From an uncultured Prevotella sp. (GTDB taxonomy: Bacteria > Bacteroidota > Bacteroidia > Bacteroidales > Bacteroidaceae): a stretch of DNA of 45,027 nucleotides. Where the stretch lies: assembly GCA_902800365.1 (NCBI GenBank), contig CADCEF010000037.1, positions 1-45,027 on the forward strand, given 5' to 3'. Below, in pieces: positions 39,696 through 45,027 of the stretch. Below the pieces are notes generated by a model that did not search any database, had not been told where the DNA came from, and was given only the letters and a program-made list of their open reading frames with translations. Within the stretch, counting starts at the first letter, position 1. The number at the start of each line of letters is the position of its first letter. Made by a program: the position numbers and the translations under genes.

Positions 39696-41894
39696 TTAGT
39701 TGCCCCTGCTGATGCCCCCTACTACATCGCTGTTGTCGATGCTATGCTCGGTCTTCTTTACGCTTGATTTAAGCGAGCCGAAACGCCATGAGGCTGAGAT
39801 GGAAAATGAGCGGCTGCGATTCCACGAACGCTCGAAGCCTGTGAAGTCGCCATTAACGGTCTCGGCCTCCATCTCCCAGTATTTATTGAATGGTGCATTG
39901 GCAGTGAGGCGCACTGTGAGGCGATCGCCCTTGAGGAACGAGCGCTGCAGCGAGGCGTAATAGTTGAAATAGCCATGCTGCAAGTAATATACGCTTGACG
40001 GACTATGCCCCACCTTGCCATAGGCGCTCAAACTGAGACGCAGCTTGAGTGGCAGGCGCTGCTGCAGACTGAGGCTGTAGTTATCGCCCCAGCCATGGTT
40101 GCGATAGCAAAGATTGGGATTCTCATAATGCTCATATCCCAAGTTATTGTTGAACACAAGTGTTGTGGTATCAAATGGTTTCCACTGCACATACTGCTCT
40201 ACTGAGAAGCGGCGATAGCGCAGGATGTTATCGTAGGTAGAATAGCGGATATCATCCTTGGCCGTAACTACCGAGGTTATGCCGCTGCTGTAGGCGGTAT
40301 AGCTTGGAGCCAGCTGCAGCGTGAGGCGTGGCATGATATAGGTATAGATAAGGCTGAAGCGCTGGGTGTGGGAGCTGGAGAGCTGAGGATTACCCTGACT
40401 TACGGACGAGGGCGACACCATTACAGCTGGGTTGAGGTAAGAGATGCCTGGACGATTGATGCTGGTGGTGTAGTTGAGCTTAAGCGACTGCGCAGCGGTG
40501 AGCTGGTATTGAAGTGTGGCCTGTGGCACCCAGTCGCCTAAGTGCTTATCGAAGGTAGCGTTTTTGCCATCGGGATAGCTACCACGCATGTAGCTGTACT
40601 CATAGCGCAAGCCTGCACGAGCTGAGAACTTGGTGGTGCGGAAGATATAGTCGGCATAGCCTGCAAGCACGCGTGTGGTGTGCTGGAATTCATCAGAGGT
40701 GTCGGCATCGATGCCATAGAAGGTCTGGCTGCTATTGCTGTTGTTATGGCGGTCGATATACTTGGCGCCAATCTCAAGCTGATGGCCACGGCCTAAGGGG
40801 CGCAACCAGTCGATCTGGAAGGTGTGCTCAGTGAATCGCTCGCGCTCGCGCATCAGACTGCCTGTATATGGGAACGACACATTGTAGAGGTCGGTATAGG
40901 CATTCTCCTGATCGGTATGCTGTCGAGTGAGGGCGAGCATATACGAGAGCGTGAGTCGCTCACCAGCGAGGTGAGTCTTGTGCTGATAGTCGAATCGGCC
41001 ATTCCATGAGTGGTGGTTGTAGTCTGGCATCCAGTAGCTGTTGCGATAGCTATAGAGCTGCTTTCCAGCAGGATTGAGCAGCTGGTTGTAGCCATCGCCC
41101 TGAACGTTGAGCGTGTAGAAGTAGCCGCCAAACGAGGCTGAGAGCAGATTGAGCGAGTCGATATCGTAGCTGGCATCGATATCGGCATAATGGATATCAC
41201 CAGGATTAGAGCCCTCAGAGCCACCAAGCATGGTGTTACGAGTGTCGAGATAGGTGCTGGATTTCTCTACGCGGTTATAGCTGTCGTGACGTGTCATACC
41301 GCTATAGCCATAGTCGACAGAGAGCATCAGTTTACCCAACTGACTGGTGAGCGAGGAATAGAAACTGGAATGACCAAGCGTGTTGATAGAACTTGAAAGA
41401 ACGCCAGTAACACCTTGCATCCTGGTATTTGAAAGCGTAACGATATTCAGAATGGCATCTACGCCCTCTGCGTCTTCGCGAGCACCAGGATCAGTAATCA
41501 CCTCGATGCGCTTTACAGTAGAAGCGGGCATTGACTTGAACACCTCTTTGGCATTCCTGGTGAGACTGGGGTCGAGATGACCGTTCTTATACACCTTGAA
41601 ACTGCTGTTACCCTTTACCTGAATGTTATCCTGACCATCGACCGTTACCATGGGCACCTTGCGCAGCATGTCCATCACAGTCTGCGTCTTCGATTCCTCA
41701 TCGGCCTGAACATCGTAGGCAATGCGGTCGATATCCTGCTTTATGAGTTGGCGCTGGGCCTTGACTACCACACCGTCTAACTCCTTGTTCCATGTGATGG
41801 AATCATTACTAACTGAGGTTGAATCCTGCTGGGCCATGGTTAAGTTTGGGCACAGAAACAGCAGGAATGTAAAAATAGCATTTACACTCTTCAT
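39696..41894 (-). CDS. Outer-membrane beta-barrel protein (TonB-receptor-like)
   Basis: 732 residues. Signal peptide (1-21, ending TMAQ), no STN domain, plug with GVVVKAQRQLIKQDIDRIAYDV and VEVITDPGAREDAEG-like segments, then a long OMP_b-brl_3 barrel. The plug motif P-G-A-R is shared with the barrel at 37129 (P-G-A-Q). It is transcribed from the activator-type promoter at 41952-42009 that is shared with the gene at 14711. 26 bp from the convergent barrel gene; no clear terminator between them. Confidence 0.9.
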   Translation of the reverse strand: MKSVNAIFTFLLFLCPNLTMAQQDSTSVSNDSITWNKELDGVVVKAQRQLIKQDIDRIAYDVQADEESKTQTVMDMLRKVPMVTVDGQDNIQVKGNSSFKVYKNGHLDPSLTRNAKEVFKSMPASTVKRIEVITDPGAREDAEGVDAILNIVTLSNTRMQGVTGVLSSSINTLGHSSFYSSLTSQLGKLMLSVDYGYSGMTRHDSYNRVEKSSTYLDTRNTMLGGSEGSNPGDIHYADIDASYDIDSLNLLSASFGGYFYTLNVQGDGYNQLLNPAGKQLYSYRNSYWMPDYNHHSWNGRFDYQHKTHLAGERLTLSYMLALTRQHTDQENAYTDLYNVSFPYTGSLMRERERFTEHTFQIDWLRPLGRGHQLEIGAKYIDRHNNSNSSQTFYGIDADTSDEFQHTTRVLAGYADYIFRTTKFSARAGLRYEYSYMRGSYPDGKNATFDKHLGDWVPQATLQYQLTAAQSLKLNYTTSINRPGISYLNPAVMVSPSSVSQGNPQLSSSHTQRFSLIYTYIMPRLTLQLAPSYTAYSSGITSVVTAKDDIRYSTYDNILRYRRFSVEQYVQWKPFDTTTLVFNNNLGYEHYENPNLCYRNHGWGDNYSLSLQQRLPLKLRLSLSAYGKVGHSPSSVYYLQHGYFNYYASLQRSFLKGDRLTVRLTANAPFNKYWEMEAETVNGDFTGFERSWNRSRSFSISASWRFGSLKSSVKKTEHSIDNSDVVGGISRGN

Positions 41895-41951
41895 AATAGA
41901 AAATAAAATAAAGTTATTTAAGTTTCTCTTAATACCAGTTGTTTTTGACTA

Positions 41952-42009
41952 CAAAGGTATGAAGAGATTTTTAAAGAGAGAGAATTATTTTACTGACATT
42001 TGTCTGACA
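41952..42009 (-). promoter_or_regulatory. Activator-type promoter with twin TGTCAG boxes, copy 2
   Basis: Minus-strand TGTCAGAC (42009-42002), AAA, TGTCAG (41998-41993), 33 nt, TACCTTTG (41959-41952). The string ATCTCTTCATACCTTTG is identical to the promoter at 14671-14687. No -33 TTTG. Confidence 0.65.
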
Positions 42010-42036
42010 TTTGCTAACAAGCTGAAACCCAGTGTG

Positions 42037-42933
42037 TTACTTCAACTTCTTGATACTCATCTCGAAGACGTTCTGGATGAGTTCATCTGTGGATTTATCC
42101 TTGAGTTTGGTGAGTTCGCTGATGACAATCTGCTTCTCCTCGGGCTCGAGCATATCAGATTTCTTGCAGAGGCCGTAAATGGATGTGGCGTAATGAGTGG
42201 CAGTAGAACCATCAGGGTGCTTAAGGAACATACGCTTGTAGGCATTAAACTCGCTGAGCCATGACTCGGATGTCTTCAAGCCAGAACTATTGCCATCGGC
42301 ATCGGTATTTGGCAACTCAGTACCATTTACGATAACGCGGGTTTTAGATATCTTCTTATTGTTGCGGGCTTCTGGGCGCAGAGCATAAGTGATAGCCAGG
42401 CGAACCTTGGTCTTCTTACCTTTCTCAACCCACTCCATAGCGTAGGCGTAGCGATAGCGACGATCAGGATCGGTCTTATCGGCAAAGCAGGCATAGATGT
42501 ATTCAGAGCCCTTCATAGAGCCAATTGCCACTGATGAATACGAGCCATCGCCAACATAGAGTGTGACAGGGGCAAAGCCGATGGACTCGAAAAGACTTGC
42601 GAAGCTTCCTTTCTCAACATCATCGCCATCTTTATCGCGAAGTGCTGTATTTACAGAATAGGCATCCTTCAGATCCTTATCGAAGGCCTTACGTGCCTCT
42701 TTAAGGCGCTCAAGAGCTGAGCTGGTGCTGATGGTGAAGTCGTAAACATCGCACATAGCCTTCAAGCGACCTGTCTCAGAGTCTTCTTCAAGCACGTGCT
42801 GAGTCTTGTTCTCAGTGATCTTTTCGTTGAGCAGTGCATCGAATGCTTTCTTGATGTTCTGCTGTGCCATAATGGTTGAAGGCATGGCCATCAACATGGC
42901 TGCGAGGATAAAGTTTCTACTCTTCATATGCAA
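42037..42933 (-). CDS. Unknown secreted protein of the second sigma operon
   Basis: 298 residues with a signal peptide (1-24, ending IMAQ). No domain recognised. A helical first third (KKAFDALLNEKI...ALERLKEARKAFDKDLK) precedes a strand-rich part (YVGDGSYSSVAIGSMKGSEYIYACFADK). The start overlaps the anti-sigma gene by 17 nt; a start two codons later (MKSRNF) is possible. Third gene of a sigma/anti-sigma operon, the same place as the lipoprotein at 13471, though not alike in sequence. Confidence 0.75.
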   Translation of the reverse strand: MHMKSRNFILAAMLMAMPSTIMAQQNIKKAFDALLNEKITENKTQHVLEEDSETGRLKAMCDVYDFTISTSSALERLKEARKAFDKDLKDAYSVNTALRDKDGDDVEKGSFASLFESIGFAPVTLYVGDGSYSSVAIGSMKGSEYIYACFADKTDPDRRYRYAYAMEWVEKGKKTKVRLAITYALRPEARNNKKISKTRVIVNGTELPNTDADGNSSGLKTSESWLSEFNAYKRMFLKHPDGSTATHYATSIYGLCKKSDMLEPEEKQIVISELTKLKDKSTDELIQNVFEMSIKKLK

Positions 42934-43558
42934 TTAAATTTTCTTGTTCGTTAATATATACTATGGTACCATCTTCTTGCAATACAGGAACATAGCCGTA
43001 GGCTGCCATCTGGGCGTTAATGAGCTCCAGCTTAGCCTGGGCTTGCTCGGCCTGGACCTTGGCTTGTACAGCCTGTGCCTTGGCCTGCTCAGTCTGAGCC
43101 ATCAGGACGTAGGCCTTGTCGTAGTCGTGGATAGTGGGCTCGGCCTTGCGCAGACTGCGCTTCTTGGCTTTTACAGGCTGCTGTGGTGCTTCGGCTGGCA
43201 CTACTGATGGCACTACAGGCTGGGCAGCAACAGTATCGATGCGCGCTATGGTGTCGGCCTGAGCTGTGAGCGGCAGATTAGGCGCCTGCAGAACCTTCTG
43301 TGGTGGAACAGCGAGGTACATCACACCTGCCACAACGGCTGCAGCTGCTATGCCCCACACTGCCCAACGATGACGGGCCTTTGGCTGGGGCTTCATGGCC
43401 TCGATCTCCTGGAACATCTGCTGATAGCAGAGCCACTCCTCAGGGATGTTCTTGCCCTGAAAGTACTGGGCAAGGATGGCCTCCTCGTCGAGTGTTGAAG
43501 TGCCGTCCATGTATTTCTGGAGCAACTTCTCGATAACCTCTTTAGTGTACTGTATCAT
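42917..43558 (-). CDS. Putative anti-sigma factor, Ala/Gln-rich tail
   Basis: 213 residues: a cytoplasmic N-terminus (1-62; LQKYMDGTSTLDEEAILAQYF...EEWLCYQ), one membrane helix (64-82, AVWGIAAAAVVAGVMYLAV), a Pro/Val linker and a coiled-coil rich in A, Q, K (about 140-190). Resembles the protein at 13008-13484 in the N-terminus. Overlaps the sigma gene by 4 nt. Confidence 0.75.
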   Translation of the reverse strand: MIQYTKEVIEKLLQKYMDGTSTLDEEAILAQYFQGKNIPEEWLCYQQMFQEIEAMKPQPKARHRWAVWGIAAAAVVAGVMYLAVPPQKVLQAPNLPLTAQADTIARIDTVAAQPVVPSVVPAEAPQQPVKAKKRSLRKAEPTIHDYDKAYVLMAQTEQAKAQAVQAKVQAEQAQAKLELINAQMAAYGYVPVLQEDGTIVYINEQENLIAYEE

Positions 43559-44049
43559 TGTTTGTTTCGCTGTTTTATTTCTTCTAATAATGTTCGTCGT
43601 GCCCTTGCAAGCAGTGTACTTACTGATGTGGGCTCAATGCCAAGCAGTGTAGCTATCTCGTCGTGACTGCGCCGCTCTACTTGCCTGAGATAAAGCAATG
43701 TGCGCTGAGTGGTGGGCAGCTGCTGGAGGCGTGCTGAGAGCCATTGTGAGTTCTCCTTGTCTTCGAGCTCCTCGTGCGGACTGGCTGTGAGACTAAGAGC
43801 GACGGCCTCGGATAGTGCCTCAGTGGGTTTTCGACGCTGATGGTTGCGAAGCATGTGGCGAGCCATTAGCGATACGATAGCCTCGACTGACTGGAATCGC
43901 TCAAGCTCCTGGTGCATCTGCCATAGTCGAAGCATCACGTCCTGCGCAATGTCTTCGGCCTCGTCCCTACCCGCTCCGTAGTGGATGCTGACGCTTAGCG
44001 CCTTTTCGCGCCACGTGCGGGCCATATGTTCGAATGCACTTTTTTCCAT
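43555..44049 (-). CDS. ECF-type sigma factor
   Basis: 164 residues with region 2 (12-75, GRDEAEDIAQDVMLRLWQMHQEL) and region 4 (105-160, LPTTQRTLLYLRQVERRSHDEIATLLGIEPTSVSTLLARA). Close in form to the sigma factor at 12493-13011 (DDAEDAAQETMVQLWRY). No TAnnTTTG box lies in front. Head of the operon with the anti-sigma and a secreted protein. Confidence 0.92.
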   Translation of the reverse strand: MEKSAFEHMARTWREKALSVSIHYGAGRDEAEDIAQDVMLRLWQMHQELERFQSVEAIVSLMARHMLRNHQRRKPTEALSEAVALSLTASPHEELEDKENSQWLSARLQQLPTTQRTLLYLRQVERRSHDEIATLLGIEPTSVSTLLARARRTLLEEIKQRNKQ

Positions 44050-44117
44050 CTAACTTTTGCTTTACACTAATTAGACACAGGAAAGCGAAAAAACCAAACT
44101 TTGATTAACTTAGTTTA

Positions 44118-44155
44118 ACAAGAAAAAGAAATCCCGAGGGTTTGTTGCCCTCGGG
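44118..44155 (-). terminator. Terminator of the ribosomal protein operon
   Basis: CCCGAGGG (44133-44140), 7-nt loop, CCCTCGGG (44148-44155), followed on the minus strand by ATTTCTTTTTCTT. It ends the rpsR-rplI transcript. Confidence 0.9.
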
Positions 44156-44218
44156 ACGCTGTTGTCATAATAAATAATGATGCCTTACAGCAATTATTAA
44201 TTGTTATGATTTAAAATC

Positions 44219-44809
44219 TTATGCCTCTGCGGGAGCCTCCTCAGTAGCCTCGGCCTCAGCCTCAACCTCGTCAGCAACCTCCTCAACTGCGTCAGCAGCA
44301 GCCTTCTTGGCATCGGCAGCAGCCTTGATAGCAGCCTCAGCCTCGGCAGCAGCCTTCAGCTCAGCAGCGTTCTCAGCAACAACCTTAACAGGCAGCTCAA
44401 CGATTACCTCCTTGTGGAAGTGTACAAGAGCTACATAGTCACCAATGCGCTTAGCATCCTTCATGGTGATGATCTTGCGATCAACCTCCTTACCGAGCTT
44501 AGCGAGCTCCTCAGCAACCTGAGCAGCACCTACTGAACCATAGAGCTGGCCAGTAACGCTAACCTTAGCAGCAATCTCGAGAGCTACACCATTGAGCTGG
44601 GCAGCCTTCTCCTCAGCAGCGGCCTTCTGGGCAGCCAGCTTGTGAGCCTGCTGCTTCAGGTTCTCTGCGAGAATCTTCTTTGCTGAAGGACTGGCGATAA
44701 CACCCTTACCCTGAGGGATGAGGTAGTTACGACCATATCCTGACTTAACATTCACGATATCGTTCTTGAATCCCAGACCGATAATATCTTCTTTCAGTAT
44801 AATTTCCAT
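44219..44809 (-). CDS. rplI: 50S ribosomal protein L9 with extended tail
   Basis: Binds 23S rRNA at the L1 stalk base. Residues 1-150 are canonical: MEIILKEDIIGLGFKNDIVNVKSGYGRNYLIPQGKG and the C-terminal domain with VTGQLYGSVGAAQV. Typical L9 has about 148 residues; here a 45-residue Ala/Glu/Lys extension (AEAEAAIKAAADAKKAAADAVEEVADEVEAEAEATEE in part) follows, as in many Bacteroidetes. Codon bias is strong. Follows rpsR by 22 nt. Confidence 0.96.
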   Translation of the reverse strand: MEIILKEDIIGLGFKNDIVNVKSGYGRNYLIPQGKGVIASPSAKKILAENLKQQAHKLAAQKAAAEEKAAQLNGVALEIAAKVSVTGQLYGSVGAAQVAEELAKLGKEVDRKIITMKDAKRIGDYVALVHFHKEVIVELPVKVVAENAAELKAAAEAEAAIKAAADAKKAAADAVEEVADEVEAEAEATEEAPAEA

Positions 44810-44831
44810 AATCTTGCGTCCTCCTCTTTAA

Positions 44832-45027
44832 TTATTTCATCAAATCGGTTACGTAAGGCAGCAGTGCGATCTGGCGGGCACGCTTAACGGCCTGAGCCAC
44901 ACGGCGCTGATACTTCAGAGATGTTCCAGTGATGCGGCGGGGAAGAATCTTACCCTGCTCGTTGAGGAACTTCTTCAGGAACTCGGGATCCTTGTAGTCG
45001 ATGTACTTGATACCGCTCTTCTTGAAA
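44832..45027 (-). CDS. rpsR: 30S ribosomal protein S18, 3' part
   Basis: Partial: the window starts inside the gene. The 65 visible residues read [20 protein letters not shown], then [20 protein letters not shown] and [20 protein letters not shown] to DLMK, the conserved core of S18. About 25 N-terminal residues lie beyond the right edge. rpsF probably precedes it. Confidence 0.95.
   Translation of the reverse strand, partial: FKKSGIKYIDYKDPEFLKKFLNEQGKILPRRITGTSLKYQRRVAQAVKRARQIALLPYVTDLMK

Overview
The window reads as a Bacteroidales chromosome, most likely Prevotella or a close relative. Evidence: promoters of the Bacteroidetes type (TTTG, about 20 nt, TAnnTTTG) recur, ribosome binding sites are weak and A-rich, and the gene set is typical (DPP IV, GldB-like lipoprotein, STN/TonB outer-membrane barrels, HU-related protein followed by a smalltalk peptide, DUF4407). 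Nothing here fixes the species.

Layout. 1-170: probable leader of an rRNA operon running off the left edge. 173-12.4 kb: housekeeping block with a bifunctional penicillin-binding protein, pyrB-pyrI, glyA, DPP IV, a YhcC-type radical SAM protein, a GldB-like lipoprotein, mtaB with a glycosyltransferase, and an unlisted 58-residue lipoprotein. 12.5-15.3 kb: sigma/anti-sigma/lipoprotein operon and a secreted protein with its own activator-type promoter. 15.3-16.2 kb: gene-free stretch with a 71-bp direct repeat and a large AT-rich palindrome. 16.2-35.8 kb: accessory region. 35.9-44.0 kb: a sigma/anti-sigma/STN-barrel operon, a second outer-membrane barrel and another sigma/anti-sigma operon. 44.1-45.0 kb: rplI and the 3' part of rpsR.

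The accessory region is the interesting part. A secreted caspase-fold (C14) protease is in one operon with an ECF sigma factor and its probable anti-sigma protein. Divergent from it runs an operon with two unknown membrane-linked or cytoplasmic proteins, DUF4407, a 50-residue acidic peptide and a conserved unknown protein. Next to it is a 1167-residue secreted TPR-CHAT protein (a second caspase-fold protease). A promoter of non-housekeeping type, GTTACCTTTT-N11-GTATAAAGAGGCAAA, stands in front of the divergent operon and again in front of a secreted 25-residue-repeat protein beside the CHAT gene. I infer that this is the regulon of the local sigma factor, giving a two-protease envelope module. 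A second ftsZ-like gene outside any division cluster overlaps a paralogue of the conserved unknown protein.

Small genes found by direct reading: a 58-aa lipoprotein (12193), two smalltalk peptides (16820, 33496), a 48-aa membrane peptide (17922), two METKKKEA peptides (18514, 35027) within a duplicated regulatory module, a 50-aa acidic peptide (22425) and a 47-aa peptide with a double-glycine leader (33707). Starts were moved for mtaB, the caspase, the XRE regulator and two small genes, because the longest possible starts fall inside or upstream of promoter -7 boxes.
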